Shown in pieces: positions 53,980 through 62,276 of a stretch of 64,000 bases of DNA. This stretch comes from an uncultured Pelagibacteraceae bacterium (GTDB lineage Bacteria; Pseudomonadota; Alphaproteobacteria; Pelagibacterales; Pelagibacteraceae): contig CACBYP010000003.1 in NCBI GenBank assembly GCA_902543485.1, positions 1 to 64,000 of the forward strand, read 5' to 3'. A program made the position numbers and the translations under genes. The number at the start of each line of letters is the position of its first letter. Position 1 is the stretch's first letter. The notes beneath the pieces were generated by a model. It had not been told where the DNA came from. It was given only the letters and a program-made list of their open reading frames with translations, and did no database searches.

Positions 53980-55815
53980 TTAATCTAATTCAAATTGATT
54001 TTTATAATCCTTCTTAAAATTTTTATTTTGTTTTTTCTTATCTAAAAAACAATTTCCAATTACCAATTTGTCCATTTCTGTTCCCATAAAACAATTAAAA
54101 GCATCTGAAGGAGTATTAACTATTGGCTCCCCTCTCACATTGAAAGATGTATTTATCAAAACTGGACAATTTGTCATTTCTTTAAATTTTTTAATTAAGG
54201 AATAATATTTAGGATTTGTTTCATTGTGAACAGTCTGTATTCTTGCAGAATAATCAACATGAGTAACAGCAGGTATATCTGATCTTTTAATATTTAATTT
54301 ATCTATGCCAAATAGTTTTTTTTCATCGTCAGACATTTTAATTTTTTTATCATCTAATACTTCTGCAACTAAAAGCATATAAGGACTATCTACATTGATC
54401 TTAAACCATTTATTTACATCCTCTCTAAGTACTGATGGCGCAAATGGCCTGAAACTTTCTCTGTATTTCACTTTTAAATTTAAATTTTTTTGCATAGTTG
54501 GTGATCTTGGATCTCCAAGTATTGATCTTCCTCCAAGAGCTCTGGGTCCAAACTCCATTCTACCCTGAAACCATCCAATTGCATCTCCAAGTTTTAAACT
54601 CTCAGCTGTTTTGTCGATTAATTTTTTCTCTTCTAATACTTCAAAGTTTGCATTTAAACTTTTAAGCTCATTTTCAATTTCATTTTGTGAAAAACTTGGC
54701 CCAAGGTAAGAGCCTTTCATGTCATTATTTGATATTTTTCTTTCTTGTTTAAGTTCTATATGCCAAAGAGCCAAAGCTGCTCCTAAAGATCCTCCAGCAT
54801 CACCAGCAGCAGGTTGTATCCAAATATTGTCAAAAATTTTTTTCTCAAGGATTTTTCCATTTGCAACACAATTTAATGCTACGCCTCCTGCTAAACATAA
54901 ATTTTTTATATTAAACTCGGTTCTTAGAGATGTTGCCATTTTAATCATAACTTCTTCAGTTACTTGCTGAATTGATGCTGCTATATCCATGTGAAATTGC
55001 GTTAATTTTTCTTTTTTACTGTCTCTAGGTTTTTGATTAAATAATTTATCAAACTTCCTACTGGTCATTTTTAATCCTGTTGCATAATCAAAAAATTCTT
55101 GCTCAAGCTTAAACGAGCCATCTTTTTTAATATCAATTAAATTGTCTTTAATTAAATCAACATATTTAGGTTCACCATATGGTGCTAGACCCATAAGTTT
55201 GTATTCCCCACTATTAACTTTAAATCCTGTATAAAAAGTAAAAGCAGAATACAAAAGACCTAATGAATGTGGAAAATGAATTTCTTTTTTAATTGATAAG
55301 TTTTCATTATTACCAATTGCTACTGTAGTCGTAGCCCACTCACCCACTCCGTCTGCTGTAAGAATGATTGCATCATTAAAAGACGAAGGAAAAAAGGCAC
55401 TAGCAGCATGACTTAAGTGATGTTCCGAAAAGTAAATCTTTTTTTCATCAAAAAATTCTTTGTCATGTTCCTGTAAGAATTTGAATAACATATTTTTTTG
55501 AAAGAGCTTCTCTCTTAGCCATGAGGGCATGGACTTTGTAAATTGTTTAAATCCTCTAGGCGCAAATGCAACGTATGTCTCTAAAAGTCTTTCAAATTTT
55601 AAAAAAGGTTTTTCATAAAAAACTATGTAATCTATTTCAGATAGTTTTAATTTTGCAAATTTTAGGACAAATTCAACTGCATTGTACGGATAACTAGAGT
55701 CGTGTTTTTTTCTTGTAAATCTTTCTTCTTGTGCTGCAGCTATAATTTTTCCATCGACCAGAATTGCTGCTGCACTATCGTGATAAAATGCAGAAATTCC
55801 TAATATTGAAATCAC
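53980..55815 (-). CDS. Carbamoyltransferase (NodU/CmcH/TobZ, SxtI-like)
   Basis: 611 residues. The N-terminal Kae1-like domain opens ILGISAFYHDSAAAIL, carries the iron-binding HHLSHAASAF (about 133-142) and AGGVALNC; the C-terminal domain has GRMEFGPRALGGRSILGDPR and FRPFAPSVL. The family transfers carbamoyl from carbamoyl phosphate to hydroxyls, via carbamoyl-adenylate, on sugars, antibiotics or toxins. The start is a GTG at 55815, 3 bases after the small DUF5989 gene. The acceptor is unknown; the neighbouring SGNH genes hint at a cell-surface glycan. Confidence 0.92.
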   Translation of the reverse strand: MISILGISAFYHDSAAAILVDGKIIAAAQEERFTRKKHDSSYPYNAVEFVLKFAKLKLSEIDYIVFYEKPFLKFERLLETYVAFAPRGFKQFTKSMPSWLREKLFQKNMLFKFLQEHDKEFFDEKKIYFSEHHLSHAASAFFPSSFNDAIILTADGVGEWATTTVAIGNNENLSIKKEIHFPHSLGLLYSAFTFYTGFKVNSGEYKLMGLAPYGEPKYVDLIKDNLIDIKKDGSFKLEQEFFDYATGLKMTSRKFDKLFNQKPRDSKKEKLTQFHMDIAASIQQVTEEVMIKMATSLRTEFNIKNLCLAGGVALNCVANGKILEKKIFDNIWIQPAAGDAGGSLGAALALWHIELKQERKISNNDMKGSYLGPSFSQNEIENELKSLNANFEVLEEKKLIDKTAESLKLGDAIGWFQGRMEFGPRALGGRSILGDPRSPTMQKNLNLKVKYRESFRPFAPSVLREDVNKWFKINVDSPYMLLVAEVLDDKKIKMSDDEKKLFGIDKLNIKRSDIPAVTHVDYSARIQTVHNETNPKYYSLIKKFKEMTNCPVLINTSFNVRGEPIVNTPSDAFNCFMGTEMDKLVIGNCFLDKKKQNKNFKKDYKNQFELD

Positions 55816-55818
55816 AGA

Positions 55819-55968
55819 TTAAAAAATTGTATAAATAAACGGTGCTACAGCAGAACCTTGGCTTAAAATTATTAAACCGCCAAATAAAGCTAAAACTAAT
55901 ATAATAGGTAACAGCCAAAATTTTTTTCTAACTTTTAAAAAATTCCAAAATTCAATTAAAAAATTCAT
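55819..55968 (-). CDS. DUF5989 / SxtK-like 49-residue membrane protein
   Basis: 49 residues: a short amphipathic start (MNFLIEFWNFLKVRKKFW) and one membrane helix (about 19-35, LLPIILVLALFGGLIIL) followed by SQGSAVAPFIYTIF. This pattern, with WxFLxxRKKxWLxP and the SAVAPFIYTIF end, is that of the DUF5989 family, known as SxtK in the saxitoxin cluster, which lies beside carbamoyltransferases. It sits between the carbamoyltransferase (3 bases) and the SxtJ-like gene (5 bases). Function unknown; possibly a membrane adaptor. Confidence 0.85.
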   Translation of the reverse strand: MNFLIEFWNFLKVRKKFWLLPIILVLALFGGLIILSQGSAVAPFIYTIF

Positions 55969-55973
55969 TTTAT

Positions 55974-56360
55974 TTAAAACTGATTTTTTAAACTACTATT
56001 TGAATTGTCTTTATCAAGCCAATAAGTTTTTTTTTTATTTTTCTTTAAATTTAATAAATCTTTCCTTAAGAGTTTCATAATTAAACCAGTTGGTGTTACA
56101 ACTAAAAAAAATATAATACCCATAACTATTGGAGCTATAAAACCTCCTAAAAATATTCCAAATTTAAACCAAGTTTTATTTAGAGGTGAAAGCAGTTTTG
56201 AATTAAAGAGACCTAGTACAAAGAAAATTCCAGATATAAATAAAGACCACAATCTTAAGTCATTTTGTTTAAGTAAAGGCCACAAAGCTATGATTAAAAA
56301 AACTATAGAAAAAACCATTCCAAAGTTTCTATTTGTTGGTAGTTTTATTTTTGGTTGCAT
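55974..56360 (-). CDS. SxtJ-like membrane protein
   Basis: 128 residues with three or four hydrophobic helices (about 12-26, 35-50, 66-90) and a Lys/Asn-rich cytoplasmic tail. The start PTNRNFGMVFSIVFLIIALWP and the central KFGIFLGGFIAPIVMGIIFF are typical of the SxtJ family that accompanies carbamoyltransferases. It is 3 bases downstream of thyX and 5 bases before the DUF5989 gene, so the trio may be transcribed with thyX. Function unknown. Confidence 0.78.
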   Translation of the reverse strand: MQPKIKLPTNRNFGMVFSIVFLIIALWPLLKQNDLRLWSLFISGIFFVLGLFNSKLLSPLNKTWFKFGIFLGGFIAPIVMGIIFFLVVTPTGLIMKLLRKDLLNLKKNKKKTYWLDKDNSNSSLKNQF

Positions 56361-56363
56361 GGG

Positions 56364-57314
56364 CTATTTTACAATTTTTTCATCTAAATCGAAAGCATTC
56401 ATTAACTCGTTCCACTCTCTTTTGGACAAACCTGAAGTTTCAATGTTGATATTCTTTCCTGAAATTAAATCTTTCAATACTTTTTTACCTTTTGAGGATA
56501 CTTCTGTTCCGCCAACTCTATAATCCATGAAAGCCTCAAAAGTAATTGGTACCCATTTTTTTAAAGTATCTAACATTACATCAGCATATGCTCGAATTTC
56601 ATATTGTGCATGGCTATCTGCTCTCAATCTTAAAAAATTCATAAGATTTAATAAATCTGTTTTCCAATACCATTGTGTGTACGTGTTTAGTGTTAAATTC
56701 ATTCTAGCCAGTTCTCTTGCTAAACCAGATTTTTTTTCATCTATTACTGATCCATCATAACGTTCATTAAGCATAGTTTCATAATTATCGTAGGTTCTTT
56801 CTGCATCATTTTTTAACAAATTCAAAACCTCTTGTGCTTGATCTCCAGTCAAAATTTCTCCTCTGCCTTGTCTATTATTTTTTGACTGCGCAGCTAAGTT
56901 TTCTTGATTAGGTAAATAAAATTCTTTGTCTAAAATGGAATATCTTGCCGAATACTCATTCACATTAGCAGTTCTATGTCTAATCCATTGCCTGGCGATA
57001 AATATTGGTAACTTGATATGATATTTTATTTCACACATTTCAAAAGGAGTGCTGTGCCAATGTCTCATTAAATATTTTATCAGTCCCGAGTCTGTGGAAA
57101 CTTTTTTAGTACCTTTTCCATATGATACTCTAGCTGCTTGCACAATGGAGGTGTCGTCTCCCATATAATCAATAACTCTAATAAAGCCATGATCTAGAAC
57201 TGGAATTGCCTCAAATAATATATTCTCTAATTCTGTTGCAGTTACTCTCTTAGTTTTACTTTCCTGAGATTGTAGATCTTTAATTTCCTGTTGTTGTTCT
57301 TTTGTTAATTTCAT
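56364..57314 (-). CDS. thyX: Flavin-dependent thymidylate synthase ThyX
   Basis: 316-residue ThyX, making dTMP from dUMP with FAD and methylene-tetrahydrofolate. The ThyX motif RHR-x7-S is exact: [11 protein letters not shown] at about 112-122, preceded by IFIARQWI. It is longer than the 220-260 residues of many ThyX proteins, with an N-terminal addition of about 30 residues and an insert around 150-190, as in other alphaproteobacterial forms. It diverges from the tmRNA gene; the carbamoyltransferase trio follows it closely. Confidence 0.95.
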   Translation of the reverse strand: MKLTKEQQQEIKDLQSQESKTKRVTATELENILFEAIPVLDHGFIRVIDYMGDDTSIVQAARVSYGKGTKKVSTDSGLIKYLMRHWHSTPFEMCEIKYHIKLPIFIARQWIRHRTANVNEYSARYSILDKEFYLPNQENLAAQSKNNRQGRGEILTGDQAQEVLNLLKNDAERTYDNYETMLNERYDGSVIDEKKSGLARELARMNLTLNTYTQWYWKTDLLNLMNFLRLRADSHAQYEIRAYADVMLDTLKKWVPITFEAFMDYRVGGTEVSSKGKKVLKDLISGKNINIETSGLSKREWNELMNAFDLDEKIVK

Positions 57315-57324
57315 GAATTAATTA

Positions 57325-57352
57325 TTGAATCTTTAGAGTTTACTTTTATATT
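57325..57352 (+). promoter_or_regulatory. Likely promoter of the tmRNA gene
   Basis: TTGAAT (57325-57330) and TATATT (57347-57352) with a 16-base spacer, ending about 7 bases before a GTTGG-TTTT-CCAAC hairpin that begins the predicted precursor. Confidence 0.4.
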
Positions 57353-57358
57353 AATAGT

Positions 57359-57620
57359 GTTGGTTTTCCAACTATGACGATAAACGAATTTCGTAATAAC
57401 CATTACGGACGTGGGGGCAGTACCCACCACCTCCACCATTTTCAACTTATGGGGGTGAATTAGGATCGACGGATGACTAAAAGTTATTCTTTCGTTCGGT
57501 ATTGTTCCGCCGTTTAGGGCTAAATTATAAATGCTAACGAAAGTTACGCACTTGCAGCTTAATTAATTTATTAATTAAGTTACGGGGTTTGGGGCACCTG
57601 GCAACAGAACGCCCCTAGTA
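57359..57620 (+). ncRNA. ssrA: Two-piece (circularly permuted) tmRNA
   Basis: The order is permuted as in alphaproteobacteria. The acceptor piece comes first and ends in CACCTCC-A-CCA (to 57438). After a 12-base spacer the coding piece begins at 57451 with GGGGGTGAATTAGGATCGAC. GGGGGTG pairs with CACCTCC to give a seven-base-pair acceptor stem across the break. Before it a T-arm-like hairpin GTGGG-GGCAGTA-CCCAC and a GTAAT-AACC-ATTAC hairpin are seen. The tag frame at 57533 reads ANESYALAA then TAA, followed by a long AT stem and a GGGGC/GCCCC closing helix (57591-57615). It rescues stalled ribosomes. Outer ends are approximate. Confidence 0.92.
57533..57562 (+). other. tmRNA proteolysis-tag reading frame
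   Basis: Ten codons, GCT to TAA, encoding ANESYALAA. The YALAA end is the classical degradation signal read by ClpXP and ClpAP. The resume codon is inferred to be the GCT, since an in-frame TAA lies four codons before it. Confidence 0.75.
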
Positions 57621-57632
57621 AATATTTGTTTT

Positions 57633-57718
57633 TGGTGCGGTCAGAGAGACTCGAACTCTCATGGGCTAGGCCCACACGGCCCTCAACCGTGCCTGTCTAC
57701 CAGTTTCAGCATGACCGC
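57633..57718 (-). tRNA. tRNA-Leu (anticodon GAG)
   Basis: Minus-strand class II tRNA of 86 bases with the CCA end encoded. Acceptor stem GCGGTCA / TGACCGC; anticodon stem CACGG / CCGTG with loop TTGAGGG, so anticodon GAG (reads CUU/CUC). A long variable arm (TGGGCCTAGCCCA) and T-arm GAGAG-TTCGAGT-CTCTC are clear. It faces the tmRNA gene tail to tail with only about 12 bases between them. Confidence 0.96.
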
Positions 57719-57730
57719 ATGTTATGCGGC

Positions 57731-57759
57731 AGATTAAATGAATGACAATTCTATTTCAA
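57731..57759 (-). promoter_or_regulatory. Promoter of tRNA-Leu
   Basis: On the minus strand TTGAAA (57754-57759) and TAATCT (57731-57736) with an ideal 17-base spacer, 12 bases before the tRNA 5' end. Confidence 0.5.
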
Positions 57760-57776
57760 GTTGATAAGTTTTTTTT

Positions 57777-58766
57777 ATGGAATTTACCAGTGAAATAAAA
57801 AAAGCAACTAGCTCAATTTATAATAAAGTATCAAAAAAAATTCCGGAGATAGAATGGGCTACACATGCGCCATATATTTATAAAATCAATAAATTAAAAA
57901 AAGAGAAGAACGCAGTAATTCTTGCTCACAATTACCAAACACCAGAAATTTATCACGGCATTTCAGATTTTTCTGCAGATTCTTTAGCTTTAGCAGTTGA
58001 AGCTGCAAAAACAAAAGCAGATATAATTGTAATGTGTGGAGTTCATTTTATGGCTGAAACTGCAAAATTAATGAGTCCTGAAAAAAAAGTTTTATTGCCA
58101 GATATGAAAGCAGGCTGTTCATTATCTTCATCTATAACAGGTGATGATGTTAGAAATCTAAGAAAACAATTTCCTGGTGTTCCAGTAGTCTCGTATGTAA
58201 ATACGTCTGCTGATGTTAAAGCAGAAACTGATGTCTGCTGTACATCTGCAAATGCCGTTAAAATTGTAGAGTCATTAGGAGTAAAAAAAGTAATATTTTT
58301 ACCTGATGATTTTTTAGCTAAATATGTGGCGTCACAAACTGATATTGAAATTATTTCATGGAAGGGAACTTGTGAAGTGCATGAACAATTCAATGATCAA
58401 GAAATTAATGATATTAGAAAAGCAAATCCAGGTATAAAAATAATAGCACATCCTGAATGTCCTCCTGATGTAATACAAGCATCTGATTTTGCAGGTTCTA
58501 CAAGTGGAATGATTAAATATGTAAGAGATAATCAACCAGAAAAAGTCATGATGGTCACGGAATGCTCGATGAGTGACAATGTCCAAATTGATAATCCAAA
58601 TGTTGAATTTATTAGACCATGTAATCTTTGTCCTCATATGAAAAGAATTACTTTGCCTAAAATATTAGATTGTTTAGAAAATGAAACTAACGAATTAATA
58701 ATGGACAATGAGACAATTCAAAAAGCAAGAAAATCTGTAGAGAGAATGGCAGAAATAGGCAGATAA
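57777..58766 (+). CDS. nadA: Quinolinate synthase A
   Basis: 329-residue 4Fe-4S enzyme that condenses iminoaspartate with dihydroxyacetone phosphate to quinolinate in NAD synthesis. The family motif HNYQTPEIYHGISDF (about 45-59) and cluster cysteines in VMCGVHFMAE, in the VCCTSANAV region and in CNLCPHMKR are all present. It pairs with nadC, 5 bases downstream. No nadB is in the window. No Shine-Dalgarno site is visible before the ATG at 57777. Confidence 0.96.
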   Translation: MEFTSEIKKATSSIYNKVSKKIPEIEWATHAPYIYKINKLKKEKNAVILAHNYQTPEIYHGISDFSADSLALAVEAAKTKADIIVMCGVHFMAETAKLMSPEKKVLLPDMKAGCSLSSSITGDDVRNLRKQFPGVPVVSYVNTSADVKAETDVCCTSANAVKIVESLGVKKVIFLPDDFLAKYVASQTDIEIISWKGTCEVHEQFNDQEINDIRKANPGIKIIAHPECPPDVIQASDFAGSTSGMIKYVRDNQPEKVMMVTECSMSDNVQIDNPNVEFIRPCNLCPHMKRITLPKILDCLENETNELIMDNETIQKARKSVERMAEIGR

Positions 58767-58771
58767 AATCT

Positions 58772-59608
58772 GTGTCTAAAATACAATTAAATAAAAATTT
58801 TATAAAATCTTCATGTAAATTAGCTTTGAATGAGGACTTATATCCATCAGGCGATATAACTTCAGAACTAATTAATAAAAATATTAGAAAGAAAGTTAAA
58901 ATGGTATGTAATCAAAAAGGTATTTTGGGTGGCATAGAATTTGCAAAAGAAACTTTTAAATTAATAGATAAAAAAATAAAATTTAAAAATAAAAAAAAAG
59001 ATGGATCTCCAATTAAAAAAGGTGAAGTAATTGCGACTATTAATGGTGACCTAAAAAATATTTTAACCGGTGAGAGAGTAGCATTAAACTTTGTTTCTCA
59101 TATTTCTGGAATAGCAACGAAAACAAATTCGTTTGTAAAAAAGGTTGGAAAAAATACCAAAATATGCTGTACAAGAAAAACAATCCCAAATCTGAGAGTA
59201 ATCCAAAAATATGCTGTTAAATTAGGTGGTGGAACAAACCACAGATTTAACTTAAGTGATGAATACTTAATAAAAGATAATCATATAGGTTCAGAAAAAA
59301 ATTTTGAAAATTTAATTCAAAGAGCTATCAAAAAGAAGGGAAGAAAAAAAATTACAGTAGAAGTCGATAATTTATCTCAGTTAAAGAGAATATTGGGTCT
59401 GAAATTTGATAGAATTTTATTAGATAATATGAGTTCAAAAAATTTAAAAAAAGCAGTCAAAATGTCTAGGAAATTTTATGAAACAGAAGCATCAGGAGGA
59501 ATTAACTTAAAAAATGTTAAAAATGTTTGTTCTACTGGTGTAGATAGAATTTCAATAGGATCTTTAACTCACTCAATCAATGCATTAGACTTAAAATTGG
59601 AAATATAG
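58772..59608 (+). CDS. nadC: Nicotinate-nucleotide pyrophosphorylase (quinolinate phosphoribosyltransferase)
   Basis: 278-residue enzyme converting quinolinate and PRPP to nicotinate mononucleotide. The start is a GTG at 58772, 5 bases after nadA. Family motifs: EDLYPSGDITSELI (about 20-33), ERVALNFVSHISGIAT (about 101-116), CCTRKTIPNLRVIQKYAV (about 131-148), NHRFNLSDEYLIKDNHI (about 156-172) and the C-terminal ASGGINLKNV and DRISIGSLTHS. It ends 10 bases before the convergent ppdK end. Confidence 0.96.
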   Translation: MSKIQLNKNFIKSSCKLALNEDLYPSGDITSELINKNIRKKVKMVCNQKGILGGIEFAKETFKLIDKKIKFKNKKKDGSPIKKGEVIATINGDLKNILTGERVALNFVSHISGIATKTNSFVKKVGKNTKICCTRKTIPNLRVIQKYAVKLGGGTNHRFNLSDEYLIKDNHIGSEKNFENLIQRAIKKKGRKKITVEVDNLSQLKRILGLKFDRILLDNMSSKNLKKAVKMSRKFYETEASGGINLKNVKNVCSTGVDRISIGSLTHSINALDLKLEI

Positions 59609-59618
59609 AATTTAAATT

Positions 59619-62276
59619 TTATTTTTTTAATTGAGCTTGAGCAGCAGCAAGTCTTGCAACAGGCACTCTATAAGGTGAACAGGACACATAATCTAAACCG
59701 GCACGTGCACAAAAGTCGATACTCTTAGGATCACCTCCGTGTTCACCACATATGCCGAGTTTAATTTTTTTGTTAATTTTTCTACCTTTTTTTGTTGCCA
59801 TTTCTATCAAATCCCCAACACCATCATCAATAGAAATGAATGGATCAACATCGAAAATTTTATTATCAATATAATCATTTAAAAACTTAGCACTATCATC
59901 TCTACTAATTCCAAAAGTTGTTTGTGTTAAATCGTTTGTTCCAAAACTGAAAAATTCTGCATGTCTAGATATATCGTCAGCTTTTATTGCAGCTCTTGGT
60001 AATTCAATCATTGTACCCACCAAAAAATTCAGTTTTGTTTTGGTTTTCTTTTCAACTTCTTTTGCAACTCTAATTACTAGATCTTTCATTATTTTTATTT
60101 CTGCTTCAGTTGATACCAAAGGTATCATGATTTCTGGGATAATAGATTTTATCTTTAGTTTTTTACATTCAACTAACGCATAAAAAATTGCATTACACTG
60201 CATCTCATATATTTCTGGAAATGAAATCCCTAATCTACAACCTCTATGGCCGAGCATTGGATTTTGTTCATGAAGTTCCGTTATTCTTCCATCTAATTCA
60301 GAACTTTTGATTTTTAAAGCGTTAGCAACATCATTAATTTCTTTTTGATTTTTTGGTAAAAATTCATGGAGTGGCGGATCTAATAATCTAACTGTAACTG
60401 GGAGACCATTCATAATTTTAAAAATATCAATAAAATCCTTTTTTTGAAAAGGAAGTAGTTTCTTTAAAGCATTAGCTCTATCTTCTTTTGATTTTGATAA
60501 TATCATTTCTCTTACGGATAAAATTCTCTCTTCGTCAAAAAACATGTGTTCTGTTCTACAAAGACCTATTCCTTCAGCTCCAAATTCTCTAGCAGTTTTA
60601 CTATCTAAAGGTGTTTCAGAATTAGTTCTAATTTTTAGTTTTCTAAATTTATCAGCCCAGCTCATAAGTTTAGAAAAATCTCCTGAAATTTCGGGTTTAA
60701 CAGTTTTAACCTCTCCTTTTATAATTCTACCAGTTGATCCATCAATAGTAATTAAATCTCCCTCTTTAATTTCATTATTTTTCGTTTTAAAAATTTTATT
60801 TTGATAATCTATTTCTATTTCGCTCGAGCCAGATACACAAGGTCTACCCATTCCTCTTGCAACTACTGCTGCATGACTGGTCATTCCTCCTCTCGCAGTA
60901 AGAATTCCTTTAGCGGCATGCATTCCATGAATATCTTCAGGTGATGTTTCTACTCTTACTAGGATTGTATTTTGCATCATTCCATTTAATCTCTCAGCTT
61001 CATCAGAAGTAAATACTACTCTTCCACTAGCTGCTCCTGGCGAAGCTGGAAGGCCTTTTGCTATTACCTCTAAAGTCTCTGTTTCATCTAGAGTTGGATG
61101 AAGCAATGTATCTAATGAATTTGGTTGCACTCTAAGCACTGCCTCTTTTTTTGTGATGAGTTTTTCTCTTTCCATATCGACTGCAATTTTTACTGATGAT
61201 TTTGCGGTTCTTTTTCCTGATCTGGTTTGCAGCATCCACAACTTATTATTTTCTACTGTGAACTCTACATCTTGCATATCTTTATAATGTTTTTCTAGTT
61301 TTATAAGAATATTTTTTAAATTTTCGAAAACTTTGGGCATAGATTCTTCCATTGAAAGAAGTGTCTCTTTTGCATCTTTTCTAGCTTTCTTAGTTATATG
61401 TTGCGGTGTCCTTGTTCCTGCAACAACATCCTCTCCTTGAGCATTTATTAAATATTCGCCATAGATTTCATTAACTCCATTGGATGGATTACGTGTAAAC
61501 ACAACACCCGTCGCACAATTATCACCCATATTACCAAAGACCATAGACTGAATGTTTACTGCAGTCCCCCACTCTGATGGGATATGATTTAACTTTCTAT
61601 AAACTTTTGCTCTATTACTCTCCCATGATAAAAAGACTGCACAAATAGCTCCTAGTAATTGTTCATTAATATTTTGTGGAAATTCATTTTTGGTTTTTTC
61701 TTTTACAATATTTTTAAAGTCTTTAATCAATCCATCCCAGTCATCTTCATCCAAATCAGTGTCTAACAAAACACCCTTAGTAAGTTTATAATTTTCAATT
61801 AGTTCTTCAAAATTGTAATTTTCAACACCCATAACAACATTTGCATACATTTGTATAAATCTTCTATAACTATCTTTTGCAAATCTCATGTTCGATGTTT
61901 TATTTGCTAAAGCATTCACAGTTTTATCATTTAGTCCAAGATTTAAAATAGTATCCATCATCCCTGGCATGGAAACTCTTGCGCCTGATCTTACAGATAA
62001 CAATAAAGGATTTTTCAAATCTCCAAATTTTTTACCTGATTCTTTTTCAATATTTTTTAATTCTTTTTTTATTTCATCTATGATTTTAGGCTTTAATTTC
62101 TTTTTATTTTTGTAAAATAAATCACAAACCTCAGTAGAGATTGTAAATCCTGGTGGTACAGGCAGCCCCATCCTACCCATTTCTGATAAATTCGCACCTT
62201 TTCCACCTAAAACATTTTTAGGATTTTTTATTTTTTTTGTATCCTTGGATTTAAAATTAAATACTAATTTTGGCAT
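59619..62276 (-). CDS. ppdK: Pyruvate, phosphate dikinase
   Basis: 885-residue PPDK interconverting pyruvate and phosphoenolpyruvate with ATP and Pi. The N-terminal ATP-grasp domain (GGKGANLSEMGRMGLPVPPGF, about 25-45), the phosphohistidine domain with catalytic His in GGMTSHAAVVARGMGRPC (about 452-469), and the C-terminal PEP-binding TIM barrel with catalytic Cys in GICGEHGGDP (about 839-848) are all intact. Its ATG abuts the glyS stop (TAAATG), so the two are coupled, a gene pairing seen in other alphaproteobacteria. Confidence 0.97.
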   Translation of the reverse strand: MPKLVFNFKSKDTKKIKNPKNVLGGKGANLSEMGRMGLPVPPGFTISTEVCDLFYKNKKKLKPKIIDEIKKELKNIEKESGKKFGDLKNPLLLSVRSGARVSMPGMMDTILNLGLNDKTVNALANKTSNMRFAKDSYRRFIQMYANVVMGVENYNFEELIENYKLTKGVLLDTDLDEDDWDGLIKDFKNIVKEKTKNEFPQNINEQLLGAICAVFLSWESNRAKVYRKLNHIPSEWGTAVNIQSMVFGNMGDNCATGVVFTRNPSNGVNEIYGEYLINAQGEDVVAGTRTPQHITKKARKDAKETLLSMEESMPKVFENLKNILIKLEKHYKDMQDVEFTVENNKLWMLQTRSGKRTAKSSVKIAVDMEREKLITKKEAVLRVQPNSLDTLLHPTLDETETLEVIAKGLPASPGAASGRVVFTSDEAERLNGMMQNTILVRVETSPEDIHGMHAAKGILTARGGMTSHAAVVARGMGRPCVSGSSEIEIDYQNKIFKTKNNEIKEGDLITIDGSTGRIIKGEVKTVKPEISGDFSKLMSWADKFRKLKIRTNSETPLDSKTAREFGAEGIGLCRTEHMFFDEERILSVREMILSKSKEDRANALKKLLPFQKKDFIDIFKIMNGLPVTVRLLDPPLHEFLPKNQKEINDVANALKIKSSELDGRITELHEQNPMLGHRGCRLGISFPEIYEMQCNAIFYALVECKKLKIKSIIPEIMIPLVSTEAEIKIMKDLVIRVAKEVEKKTKTKLNFLVGTMIELPRAAIKADDISRHAEFFSFGTNDLTQTTFGISRDDSAKFLNDYIDNKIFDVDPFISIDDGVGDLIEMATKKGRKINKKIKLGICGEHGGDPKSIDFCARAGLDYVSCSPYRVPVARLAAAQAQLKK

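Noticed and set aside
53960..53983. Inverted repeat TTAATTT/AAATTAA between convergent genes as a terminator
   Set aside because: The stem is only A/T, is seven pairs with a ten-base loop and overlaps a stop codon; expected by chance in DNA of this composition.
57591..57615. GGGGC/GCCCC hairpin as a separate rho-independent terminator
   Set aside because: It fits the closing helix/pseudoknot of the tmRNA coding piece; the following T-run is interrupted, so I kept it within the tmRNA.
58043..58637. Overlapping open frames antisense to nadA
   Set aside because: nadA is strongly conserved in its own frame; the antisense frames resemble no protein and have no binding site.
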